Shown here: piece by piece, positions 14,762 to 22,812 of the stretch
How positions within the stretch are numbered: position 1 is the stretch's first letter
Layout of the letters: the number at the start of each line of letters is the position of its first letter
NCBI GenBank assembly: GCA_964472675.1
Contig: CAYYLO010000014.1
Coordinates: forward strand, 1-25,893
Direction: 5' to 3'
Source: 01-FULL-43-15b sp964472675
GTDB lineage: Bacteria > Patescibacteriota > Microgenomatia > UBA8517 > UBA10165
DNA length: 25,893 nt
Notes under the pieces: model-generated
Databases searched by the model: none
The model's input: the letters and a program-made list of their open reading frames with translations, nothing else
What the model was told of the DNA's origin: nothing
Program-made: the position numbers and the translations under genes

Positions 14762-16102
14762 ATGGAAAACACAGATGTTCTAAAAATTAAAGGTGGAATG
14801 CCATTGAATGGGGAAGTGGCGGTTTATGGCGCTAAAAACGCAATTTCTAAAATTTTGGTGGCTGCGCTTTTGACCGATCAGGAATGTGTCTTAAGAAATG
14901 TTTCCTACGTGGTCGATACGGAATTAATGATGAGTGTTTTAACCTCTTTGGGGGCGGAGGTTGAAGACGATCGGGCAAATAGAACCATTCGTGTCACGGC
15001 AAAAAATATTCATGGCATGGAGGACGCGAAATTCCATGAGGTAGTTGGAAAAAGCCGCGTGCCAATTCTGCTCTGCGGGCCGCTCCTTGCCAGAATGGGT
15101 GAGGCCGTAATTCCAGCTCTGGGAGGTTGTGTAATTGGTGACCGTCCGGTTGATTTCCATATTGCCGCTTTGCGGAAACTTGGCGCAGAAGTTAAAGAGA
15201 AATCTGACGGTATTTATTTTAAAGCGAAAAATCTTGCCGGTTGTCAAATCCGTTTGGATTACCCAAGTGTTGGAGCAACAGAGCAAGTCCTTTTATCGGC
15301 TGTTTTTGCTCAAGGGACAACAGAACTTTCAAATGCGGCTGTTGAGCCTGAGATACAGGATTTAGTTTCTGTTTTAAACCAAATGGGAGCAAACATAGTT
15401 TTTTCAGGTGAGCGAACCTACATTGTCCACGGGGTGCAAAAACTGAATGGATTTGACCACTATGCTATCTCAGACCGACTGGAAGCAGCCTCATGGGCTT
15501 GTGCTGCTGCCGCAACGGGCGGCAATATTTTTGTCCGCAATGCTAATTCCGAACATCTGCGTGCATTTTTGGAAAAGTTTGAAGAGGCAGGCGGTGAGTT
15601 TGCTATAAAAGATGACGGGATAGGCTTTTGGAGAGGGAAAGAACTTGCTCCGGTAAGGATAGAAACTGGTGTTTATCCGGGATTTGCTACAGATTGGCAG
15701 CAGCCTTTTGCGGTGTTGTTAACTCAAAGCAGGGGTGAATCGATTGTCCACGAAACGGTTTACGAAAACCGTTTTGGTTATACGGCAGCGCTAAACCAGA
15801 TGGGCGCAAATATTGAATTGATTGAGGAGTGCAGAGGAACTTTATGTCGTTTCAACCAACTTTACCTCCACTCAGCAATTATCCATGGTCCAACAGCATT
15901 GCATGCCGAACAAATTGAAGTACCTGATTTGCGGGGTGGTTTTTCGTATGTAATCGCCGCACTTATAGCAAAAGGTGTAACTGAAATCTCAAACGTAAAG
16001 CTTTTAAAAAGAGGTTATGAAAACTTTGTTGAAAAGATTACCTGCCTTGGGGCAGAAATTGTAGATGATTTACCTCTACCGCCTGCTACAATGGATCTGT
16101 AA
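14762..16102 (+). CDS. murA: UDP-N-acetylglucosamine 1-carboxyvinyltransferase
   Basis: 446 residues. First committed step of peptidoglycan synthesis: transfers enolpyruvate from PEP to UDP-GlcNAc. The substrate motif GAKNA lies at 23-27. The catalytic loop, in GPLLARMGEAVIPALGGCVIG, keeps the active-site cysteine (Cys123) that fosfomycin alkylates in other MurAs, followed by RPVDFH (128-133). DRLEAASWACAA and GFATDWQQPFAVLLTQ are typical of the second half. The length is slightly above the usual 420. The spacer after murD holds a small CACC-GGTG hairpin, and AAGG may act as a weak Shine-Dalgarno site. The TAA stop shares a base with the next ATG. Confidence 0.95.
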   Translation: MENTDVLKIKGGMPLNGEVAVYGAKNAISKILVAALLTDQECVLRNVSYVVDTELMMSVLTSLGAEVEDDRANRTIRVTAKNIHGMEDAKFHEVVGKSRVPILLCGPLLARMGEAVIPALGGCVIGDRPVDFHIAALRKLGAEVKEKSDGIYFKAKNLAGCQIRLDYPSVGATEQVLLSAVFAQGTTELSNAAVEPEIQDLVSVLNQMGANIVFSGERTYIVHGVQKLNGFDHYAISDRLEAASWACAAAATGGNIFVRNANSEHLRAFLEKFEEAGGEFAIKDDGIGFWRGKELAPVRIETGVYPGFATDWQQPFAVLLTQSRGESIVHETVYENRFGYTAALNQMGANIELIEECRGTLCRFNQLYLHSAIIHGPTALHAEQIEVPDLRGGFSYVIAALIAKGVTEISNVKLLKRGYENFVEKITCLGAEIVDDLPLPPATMDL

Positions 16103-16794
16103 TGCAGAAAAATATTGTTCTTCTCCACGGTTGGGGAGCAAACACCAGAAAGCTCCAGGCCTTAGCCTCCAGTTTAGAAACAAAAGGCTGGAAAGTTTTA
16201 ATTCCAGAAATTCCGGGCTTTGGCGCGCCTGAGCCGGATTCTGTCTGGGGTGTTGGCGACTATTCCAAGTTTGTTTTGAATCTTGCCTCTTCCTTTTTTA
16301 AAAAAGACAAATATTTTATTTTTGGGCATTCTTTTGGGGGAAGGGTTGCTATAAAGATGTCTTTGGCGGAGAATGTGGCAATTCGTGGCATAATTCTATG
16401 TAGCACGGGAGGAATTTCCAGGGGCTTTTTGGTCAAACGGGTGGTTTTTAAAGGATTAGCTTCTCTAGGCAGAGCATTTGGCAATCGGTGGAAAGCACTG
16501 CTTTACAAACTCGCCCGCGAGCATGATTACGAACGAGCTTCAAATAAAATGAAAAAAGTTTTTCAAAAAGTTATTGCCGAAGACTTAAAACCACTAATTT
16601 CTAAAATAAAATTCCCTGTATTAGTTTTATGGGGAGAGGAAGACAAAATAACCCCGGTAAAGGATGCTTACTTTATTGCGAATAACTCAAAGAGGGCTAG
16701 TATCTTTACATATAAAAATGAAGGCCACCGTTTGCCTTATGAAAAATCAGACGAAGTGGCAGAAAAAATTGACCAATGGGTCGGGAATTTTTAA
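16102..16794 (+). CDS. Alpha/beta-hydrolase fold protein
   Basis: 230 residues. Oxyanion motif HGWGAN (9-14), nucleophile elbow GHSFGG with Ser77, acid Asp181 (WGEEDKITP) and His209 (EGHRLPYE) form a complete catalytic triad. There is no signal peptide, so it acts in the cytoplasm. The short lid region (about 105-150) is basic and hydrophobic. The substrate cannot be read from sequence; esterase, thioesterase or amidase are all possible. Its place is telling: the start overlaps the murA stop by one base and its end overlaps the murF-like start by 19 bases, so it is tightly co-translated with peptidoglycan genes. A role in processing a cell wall precursor or lipid is inference. Confidence 0.9.
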   Translation: MQKNIVLLHGWGANTRKLQALASSLETKGWKVLIPEIPGFGAPEPDSVWGVGDYSKFVLNLASSFFKKDKYFIFGHSFGGRVAIKMSLAENVAIRGIILCSTGGISRGFLVKRVVFKGLASLGRAFGNRWKALLYKLAREHDYERASNKMKKVFQKVIAEDLKPLISKIKFPVLVLWGEEDKITPVKDAYFIANNSKRASIFTYKNEGHRLPYEKSDEVAEKIDQWVGNF

Positions 16795-18380
16795 TACCAA
16801 TTCTATTGTTTTGGGTTTTCCAGGCGTTTCGCCAAATTTTGATTTGGACTTACTGGTTGCAAGTTAAGGAATACCGGTTCGACCGCTTTGAAGTTTTGCT
16901 GACAAGCCGCGACGGAGTAAAAAATCTAGAACTTGGAACGACTGCTTTAAAGTTTGCGGCTTTGTTTGCTGCATTATTTTTCGGTTCATATTTTTTGGCA
17001 ATATTGCTTTTAATTTATTTGAATGTAAGGTTTGCGATAGATATTGCCGCAAGAACTTTTCGAAAACCAAAGTTTACACTGAGGGCGATAGAAATTATTT
17101 TAACTTGTGTGGCGGGAGTTGCCTTATCTGTTGGAGCAAGTTTTTATACGGGAATAATTGCTACTAACCTAATCGTTGGAGAAATGTTAATTTTGCTTTG
17201 TCCGACTTTGGGAATCCTTTGGACGATGCCATTGGTTGAAAGAAGCCGCAAAATGGCGATACGTCAGGCCCGTTTGGCTTTAGCTGAAGTCCACCCTGTT
17301 GTAGTTGCTGTAACAGGGAGTTATGGGAAAAGTACCACAAAAGAATTTTTTGCCCACATTTTGAAAACTTCTTTTACTGTTTCCAAAACTGGCGGTAGTC
17401 AAAACACTGACTTTGGTGTGGCACGGGCTGCTGCTGCATTGAAGGATGAAGAAATTTTTGTTGCTGAGGTTGGCGCATACAAGCGTGGAGAGATAAGAAA
17501 AGTTGCCGAGTATTTAAAGCCTAAAGTGGCTGTTGTTACAGGAATTGAACCTCAACATTTAAGTTTGTTTGGAAGTTTGGAAAATATAAAAAAGGCAAAG
17601 TATGAATTGGTAGAAAGTTTAATTGACGGCGGGTTTGCCATATTTAATTTTGGGTGCAAGCACTGCCGTGAAATGGCCAAGTGGGCAAACAGACATGGTA
17701 AAAAGGTTTATAGCTATAAGGTCACAAAAGACGGAGATAGTGGTAAATATGATTTGACGGCAAGAATCAAAAAGGCAACCCCTGCCGGCGTTTTATTTGA
17801 AGTAAAAATGGGCAGTACCCGTCACGAATTTTATGCGCCGGTTCATGGTGTGCATTTTATTGAAAACTTAGCAGGAGCAATTCTTGCAGCCCGGAAACTT
17901 GGAGTGTCCTGGGATAAAATAAAGCTTGCATGTACAACAATTTCTTCACTGGATAGAACAATGACTGTTGTAAAAACTGCAAATGGAGCAACAGTAATTG
18001 ACGATTCGTATAATTCAACCCCAAATGGTTTTAGAGCAGCGATTGCGTATCTTTCTTTGCTCAAGAATAAGAAAAAGGTTATTGTTACTAGTGGCATACC
18101 GGAGTTGGGAAATATAACAAAAACAGTGCATATTGGTCTTGGGGAAGATATGGGTAAAATTGCGGATAAAGTGATTTTAACAAATAGAGATTATGAAAAA
18201 AGCTTAAAGCAGGGGTTAGGGGCGGGTAAAGGTATGCTGCTGGTATGTGCTAGCATAGATGAGCTTTTCCACAGAGTTAAATACTATTTAGGACAGAATA
18301 ACGTTATCCTGTTTGAAGGCAGAATGCCCTCCAGAATTACACAGTTACTTTCTGAAATTAAGAAAGAGAGCGCAAAGTGA
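16776..18380 (+). CDS. murF: Membrane-anchored MurF-type ligase
   Basis: 534 residues. An N-terminal region with about four membrane helices (5-28, 57-83, 104-128, 132-152) precedes a Mur ligase. The ATP loop is TGSYGKSTTKE (180-190), and the MurF signature DDSYNSTP (409-416) corresponds to DDSYNANP in other MurFs. The C-terminal domain has SGIPELGNITKTVH. MurF joins D-Ala-D-Ala to the UDP-MurNAc tripeptide; ordinary MurF is soluble and about 450 residues. Here the ligase is tethered to the membrane, close to MraY and lipid II synthesis. The ATG lies inside the hydrolase gene; the next Met is beyond the helices, so this start is well supported. It is followed by a GTG start overlapping by four bases. 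A MurF-like ligase with a different substrate remains possible, since MurE is missing here. Confidence 0.88.
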   Translation: MGREFLIPILLFWVFQAFRQILIWTYWLQVKEYRFDRFEVLLTSRDGVKNLELGTTALKFAALFAALFFGSYFLAILLLIYLNVRFAIDIAARTFRKPKFTLRAIEIILTCVAGVALSVGASFYTGIIATNLIVGEMLILLCPTLGILWTMPLVERSRKMAIRQARLALAEVHPVVVAVTGSYGKSTTKEFFAHILKTSFTVSKTGGSQNTDFGVARAAAALKDEEIFVAEVGAYKRGEIRKVAEYLKPKVAVVTGIEPQHLSLFGSLENIKKAKYELVESLIDGGFAIFNFGCKHCREMAKWANRHGKKVYSYKVTKDGDSGKYDLTARIKKATPAGVLFEVKMGSTRHEFYAPVHGVHFIENLAGAILAARKLGVSWDKIKLACTTISSLDRTMTVVKTANGATVIDDSYNSTPNGFRAAIAYLSLLKNKKKVIVTSGIPELGNITKTVHIGLGEDMGKIADKVILTNRDYEKSLKQGLGAGKGMLLVCASIDELFHRVKYYLGQNNVILFEGRMPSRITQLLSEIKKESAK

Positions 18381-19519
18381 GACCAGTTCATATTTCTCTA
18401 GGGCCAAATTACGAAAAAGACGATGTGATTCTTGCATTAAAAACCTTGCTTAATCCTTTTAGGTGGTTTGGAAAAAATGAGACAGAAAGTCTTGAGTCAA
18501 GCTTTGAGCAATTATTTCCAGGATACAAAGCTTTGGCAATAAACAGCGGAAGAAGCGCAGAATATCTAATATTAAAGACTCTTGGTGTTGGGAAAGGGGA
18601 TGAGGTTTTAGTGCAAGATTTTACATGTGTAGCAGTTCCAAACTCTGTTTGCTGGTTAGGCGCAAAAGCAGTTAGCGTTGCAAGCGGACATGATTACAAT
18701 TTTGATCTTGAGAATTTGGCAAAAAAAGTTAACGGAAATTCACGGGCCATAATTGTGCAAAACACATTTGGCATTCCTGCAGATACCCGCGCAATTGCTA
18801 AAATAGTGGGGAGCAAAGTTACTATTATCGAGGACTGCGCGCACGCACTAGGGATAAAAGTTTCCGGCAAAATTGCTTTTTTCAGTTTTGGCAGAGATAA
18901 GATAATTTCCTCTATTTTTGGCGGGATGATCCTAACCTCTAGCAAAGACTTGTTTGTTCGCTTGAAGAGTTTGAGGGATGAACTTGCCAAGCCTCCTTTG
19001 GCGTGGACTATCCAACAACTACTTCACCCAATCGCGCTGTCTCTTGTTTTACCTGCCTATACTTTGGGTCCTGGCAAACTAATTTTAGTGATTTTGCAAA
19101 AATTAAACATATTATCGCGGGCGGTTTACCCGGAAGAAAAGAGAGGTGGCCATCCGGAAGTTTTCCCGGCGAAAATGCCGGCTGCTTTGGCAATTTTGGC
19201 TCTTAACCAGCTTAAAAAACTTGAAAGATTTAATAAGCACAGAAAAAAGATAGCTCAATTTTACTTTGACAATTTAGAGTTGGGAGGGGTTGTTTTACCG
19301 CCAGACAACAAAGACGCTGTATGGCTTCGCTTCCCGATAAAAGTTTCAGATGGACCCGGGTTATTAAAATATACAAAACAGAGAAATATTGTATTGGGAG
19401 ACTGGTACAAAGATTCAGACAAAAACGTAGTTAATCTGCCGACATATCCTTTGATGACACTGGACGATGCAAAGCGGGTGGTGGAGGTAGTGAAGGGATG
19501 GATAAACCTGGAATCTTAA
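18377..19519 (+). CDS. DegT/DnrJ/EryC1/StrS-family PLP aminotransferase
   Basis: 380 residues from a GTG start that overlaps the murF stop (GTGA). Fold type I aminotransferase of sugar-nucleotide pathways. It has AINSGRSAEYLIL (54-66) and DFTCVAVPN (81-89). EDCAHALG (152-159) carries the PLP-ring aspartate (Asp153), and FSFGRDKIISSIFGGMI carries the likely Schiff-base lysine (Lys175). Residues about 214-242 (LLHPIALSLVLPAYTLGPG and following) are strongly hydrophobic and are not part of the usual fold, so the enzyme may touch the membrane. Typical substrates are 4-keto or 3-keto hexose nucleotides, giving amino sugars; the actual substrate is not evident. Co-translation with murF and proximity to femAB suggest a cell wall or surface-glycan role (inference). 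Confidence 0.88.
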   Translation: MRPVHISLGPNYEKDDVILALKTLLNPFRWFGKNETESLESSFEQLFPGYKALAINSGRSAEYLILKTLGVGKGDEVLVQDFTCVAVPNSVCWLGAKAVSVASGHDYNFDLENLAKKVNGNSRAIIVQNTFGIPADTRAIAKIVGSKVTIIEDCAHALGIKVSGKIAFFSFGRDKIISSIFGGMILTSSKDLFVRLKSLRDELAKPPLAWTIQQLLHPIALSLVLPAYTLGPGKLILVILQKLNILSRAVYPEEKRGGHPEVFPAKMPAALAILALNQLKKLERFNKHRKKIAQFYFDNLELGGVVLPPDNKDAVWLRFPIKVSDGPGLLKYTKQRNIVLGDWYKDSDKNVVNLPTYPLMTLDDAKRVVEVVKGWINLES

Positions 19520-19592
19520 TGTCATTCTGGGGAGCGTTAGCGACACCAGAATCGTACGCTCGGGCAGTGATTCTGGACAAGCCAGAATGACA
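19520..19592. repeat. TGTCATTCTGG-family inverted-repeat element
   Basis: Perfect 11-base inverted termini, TGTCATTCTGG (19520-19530) and CCAGAATGACA (19582-19592). It begins at the base immediately after the stop codon of the aminotransferase gene and fills most of the gap to the FemAB gene. It has the cleanest termini of all copies in the window. Confidence 0.88.
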
Positions 19593-19612
19593 ACATACGC
19601 CCAATAACGATA

Positions 19613-20635
19613 ATGGATAAATACAAATCACTACAAATAGAAGACAAAAACGAGTGGGAAAGGTTTGTGCTGGCACAAAAACCGCAGACTTTTTTGCAGT
19701 CTTGGAATTGGGGAGAGACAAATAGGGAAATAGGCAACCAAGTGATCAGGCTGGGATTTTTTGATAGTAATAAGCAAGTTGGTTGCGCGCAAATTATTGA
19801 AGAACGAGCCAGACGCGGCCCTTATTTTCTGATCCCCGGTGGTCCCCTGCTCGATTGGAAAAACGAATCTCTGGTGTTGTTTGTGGTGGATGAACTGAAA
19901 AAGCTGGCCCGGCAGGAAAAGGTTTGGTTTATCCGGACCCGTCCGGAGCTGTTGGATTCATCGGAAAACAAAAATATTTTGGCTTCTCTGGGATTTGTCC
20001 CCGCGCCGATGCATTTATCAGCAGAAAACACGTGGGTTTTAGATATAACACCTGACGAAGAAAAGCTTTTGGCTGGTATGCGCAAGACTACACGCTACTT
20101 AATTCGACAGAGTTTATCCAAGGGGTTAACGGTGGAATCGCACCATGACTCAAAACAGATAAACGTTTTAACCAGATTGCAGGAAGAAACAGTTTTAAGA
20201 CATAAATTTGTGGGCTTTTCTGAAAAACTATTTAAAGCTCAGATGGACATTTTTGGACAAGACAAAGAGGCTTTACTGTTTATTTGCAAAAAAGAAAAAG
20301 AGACACTGGCGGCCGCAATTATTATCTTTTATGGAGAATGCGCTTACTACCATCACAGCGGTTCAACAGGTAAATACCGCGAACTCCCCTTTTCTTATTT
20401 TTTGCAATGGAATATCATTAAGCAAGCTAAAAGCTTAGGTTTCAACAAATATAACTTTTGGGGAATTGCTGCAAACGATAATCCGAAGCACAGGTTTGCG
20501 GGGGTGACAATATTCAAGAAAGGTTTTGGTGGGGAACAAATTGACTGGTTGCACGCACACGATCTTCCCATATCCCGCTTTTATTGGCCTACTTTTGCGT
20601 TTGAAACTTTGCGCAGGATATCACGCCGGTTGTGA
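19613..20635 (+). CDS. FemAB/FmhB-family peptidoglycan bridge ligase
   Basis: 340 residues. Members use aminoacyl-tRNA to add residues to the stem peptide of lipid II or precursors on the inner face of the membrane. Visible family features are FLQSWNWGE (27-35), GGPLLDW (76-82), MRKTTRYLIRQSLSKG (156-171, the first GNAT-like core), AYYHHSGST (244-252), FWGIAANDNPKHRFAGV (282-298) and FKKGFGG (301-307). No long coiled-coil arm, as found in staphylococcal FemA, is obvious. There is no Shine-Dalgarno site. It sits directly before mraY, in line with lipid-linked substrate handling. Which residue is added, and to which position, is not readable. Confidence 0.9.
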   Translation: MDKYKSLQIEDKNEWERFVLAQKPQTFLQSWNWGETNREIGNQVIRLGFFDSNKQVGCAQIIEERARRGPYFLIPGGPLLDWKNESLVLFVVDELKKLARQEKVWFIRTRPELLDSSENKNILASLGFVPAPMHLSAENTWVLDITPDEEKLLAGMRKTTRYLIRQSLSKGLTVESHHDSKQINVLTRLQEETVLRHKFVGFSEKLFKAQMDIFGQDKEALLFICKKEKETLAAAIIIFYGECAYYHHSGSTGKYRELPFSYFLQWNIIKQAKSLGFNKYNFWGIAANDNPKHRFAGVTIFKKGFGGEQIDWLHAHDLPISRFYWPTFAFETLRRISRRL

Positions 20636-20657
20636 TACCATGTAGTAGGTTTAATAT
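20630..20657 (+). promoter_or_regulatory. Candidate promoter before mraY, probably leaderless
   Basis: TTGTGA (20630-20635) and TAATAT (20652-20657) are 16 bases apart. Transcription would start at about 20663-20665, at the mraY ATG itself. There is no Shine-Dalgarno site. The arrangement parallels the promoter at 5088-5117. Confidence 0.45.
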
Positions 20658-20662
20658 AGTGT

Positions 20663-21718
20663 ATGAATTTGCAATCAATACTGCCCCTTGCACTGGGGCT
20701 TGTTATTTTTTCTTTTCTAATTACTGGAGTTTTGGTTATTCCGTTTATCAATCTTCTTTACTGGTTGAAGCTGACCAGGCGTGTGGAAGCTCCGGAAAAA
20801 GGGAAAGTTCCACTTTTTGACAGGCTGCACGACATAAAAGCGGGCACCCCCGTTGGCGGGGGAATTTTGCTTATTGCGATGGTTTGTGCATTATTTTGGA
20901 TTGTGTTTCCGTTGGCTTCTTATCTGGGAGTGTTTGTGCAAAGCGCTTTTTCTTTAAAAAGTGAACTCTTTGTAATTTTTTTTACTTTTGTTGCATTTGG
21001 TCTGTTGGGCTTATCAGACGACTTGATAAAGATATTTGGTAAGGGAAAAGCCGGTAGCGCTGGAATTTGGTTTGGCTTAAGCCGGAGAAGCAAGTTTATC
21101 CTACAGTGGACTTTGGCTCTGATTGTCAGTTTTGTTATTTACAAAAGTCTTGGGATACATCTTTTGCATATTCCTCTTCTTGGAAAAGTTTTGGATTTAG
21201 GGCCTTGGTACATTCCTTTTGGCGCTTTTGTTATTGTTGCCTTTAGCAATGCTTTCAATATAACCGATGGGCTTGATGGTTTATCTTCGGGGTTATTGGC
21301 AATTTGTCTTTTAGCGTTTGGGATTATTGCTGCCGGAAGCTTTGACACGCCACTTTCTTTATTTGTTGCGATTTGGGTTGGCGCTTTAATTGCTTTTTTA
21401 TACTTTAACGTCTGGCCGGCACGTATTTTTTTAGGAGATACAGGAGCGTTATCTTTTGGCGCAACACTTGGGGTGATGGGTTTATTAACCGGACATGTAG
21501 TTGCTTTAGTTATTATTGGTGGAATATTCGTTTTGGAAGTTATTTCATCTGCCGTACAAATTTTGGGATGGAAATTTTTAAAGCGGCCTATTTTTCCGCT
21601 AGCCCCGTTCCACCACGCGCTTTTGGCTATTGGCTGGGAAGAACCAAAAATTGTCATGAGGGCATGGCTGGCAGGCATTATGTTGGCCATATTTGGATTG
21701 TGGTTGGCCTTCATCTAA
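20663..21718 (+). CDS. mraY: Phospho-N-acetylmuramoyl-pentapeptide-transferase
   Basis: 351 residues, about ten membrane helices. Transfers phospho-MurNAc-pentapeptide to undecaprenyl phosphate, making lipid I. Signature motifs: KAGTPVGGG (59-67, KxGTPTMGG in most), GLSDD (116-120), NAFNITDGLDGL (196-207) and FLGDTGAL (256-263). The last cytoplasmic loop reads PLAPFHHALLAIGWEEPKI (312-330) where most MraYs have a PxHHHxE block: two of the three histidines are kept and the acidic residue is lost. The catalytic aspartates are present, so it should be active. The ATG of ftsW follows the stop with no spacer. Confidence 0.94.
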   Translation: MNLQSILPLALGLVIFSFLITGVLVIPFINLLYWLKLTRRVEAPEKGKVPLFDRLHDIKAGTPVGGGILLIAMVCALFWIVFPLASYLGVFVQSAFSLKSELFVIFFTFVAFGLLGLSDDLIKIFGKGKAGSAGIWFGLSRRSKFILQWTLALIVSFVIYKSLGIHLLHIPLLGKVLDLGPWYIPFGAFVIVAFSNAFNITDGLDGLSSGLLAICLLAFGIIAAGSFDTPLSLFVAIWVGALIAFLYFNVWPARIFLGDTGALSFGATLGVMGLLTGHVVALVIIGGIFVLEVISSAVQILGWKFLKRPIFPLAPFHHALLAIGWEEPKIVMRAWLAGIMLAIFGLWLAFI

Positions 21719-22810
21719 ATGCGCAAGTTTCTTCCCTCACAATCTAGCAGAATCGATAGACTACTTTTGCTGGCGGTTTTGTTATTAGTTGGCTTTGGTG
21801 TCGCTATGGTTTTTGATGCATCTGTAGCTGACGCGACACGCACTTTTAACGATAAGTTTTTTTTCGTTAAAAGGCAGATGGTATGGGTTGGATTGGGTAT
21901 TGCCAGCATGGTCGTTACCTCTTTTGTTAATTATAAATTTTGGGAGAAAGTAAGCGTTCCTTTTTTTGGGGTTACAATCTTATTGCTTATTATTGTTTTA
22001 ATACCTGGTATTGGAGTTTCAGCACTTGGGGCAAGCCGCCGGATTGGCATAGGTGTATGGGGTATCCAACCTGCTGAAATTGCAAAACTTTCTCTAGTAG
22101 TTTTTTTATCAGCTTCACTTTCCCGGGGAATTTCTTTGATTCGTTTTTTAGTACCTGTTGCCCTGGTGTCTTTTTTGATTGTTATTGAGCCAGACTTGGG
22201 AACTACAACGATTGTGGTGGCTACGGCGTTTGCAGTATTTTTCGCAAGCGGCGCTCCTCTTGCCCAAATAGGCTTGTTGGGACTTTCCGGATTTTTGACA
22301 GCTTTAGTTTTAGCTATTACTTCCCAATACCGTCGGGAGCGGTTGTTAACTTTTATCAACCCTAATGCTGACCCTGTTAATAGTTCATACCACATAAAGC
22401 AAATCTTGATTGCTTTGGGTTCTGGCGGACTTTGGGGTTTGGGAATTGGTCAGTCCAGGCAAAAATACTTATATATTCCAGAACCTGCAACCGATTCTAT
22501 TTTTGCAATTATTGCTGAAGAGTTAGGGTTTGCTGGCGCAGCAGTATTGATACTGGTATTTCTTTTTGTAATTTTAAGGGGATTTAAGATTGCGCTTTCT
22601 GCGCCGGACCAGTTTGCCCGCTTGCTGGCGATTGGCATGATCTCCTGGTTTGCAATTCAAACCCTTGTTAATCTTGCCGCTATGGTGGCATTGTTGCCGC
22701 TGACTGGCATCCCTTTGCCGCTGGTGTCTTATGGCGGATCGTCTCTTTTAGTGACTTTCGCCGCGATGGGAATACTTTTGAATATTTCCAAACACAGGGC
22801 TACTATGTAA
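21719..22810 (+). CDS. ftsW: SEDS-family septal peptidoglycan glycosyltransferase
   Basis: 363 residues, about ten membrane helices. Polymerises lipid II into glycan strands in complex with FtsI. GASRRIGIGVWGIQPAEIAKL (104-124) matches the GARRWI-QPSE-K region of the family. EPDLGTT (157-163), the extracytoplasmic loop PEPATDSIFA with the likely catalytic Asp259, and PLPLVSYGGSS (332-342) are all present. It could be RodA by sequence alone, but its position between mraY and murG and its pairing with ftsI favour FtsW. It abuts the mraY stop without a gap, and murG begins two bases after its stop. Confidence 0.93.
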   Translation: MRKFLPSQSSRIDRLLLLAVLLLVGFGVAMVFDASVADATRTFNDKFFFVKRQMVWVGLGIASMVVTSFVNYKFWEKVSVPFFGVTILLLIIVLIPGIGVSALGASRRIGIGVWGIQPAEIAKLSLVVFLSASLSRGISLIRFLVPVALVSFLIVIEPDLGTTTIVVATAFAVFFASGAPLAQIGLLGLSGFLTALVLAITSQYRRERLLTFINPNADPVNSSYHIKQILIALGSGGLWGLGIGQSRQKYLYIPEPATDSIFAIIAEELGFAGAAVLILVFLFVILRGFKIALSAPDQFARLLAIGMISWFAIQTLVNLAAMVALLPLTGIPLPLVSYGGSSLLVTFAAMGILLNISKHRATM

Positions 22811-22812
22811 GT

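Noticed and set aside
21139..21714. 191-codon antisense frame opposite mraY
   Set aside because: A typical shadow of a hydrophobic gene; no domain signature.
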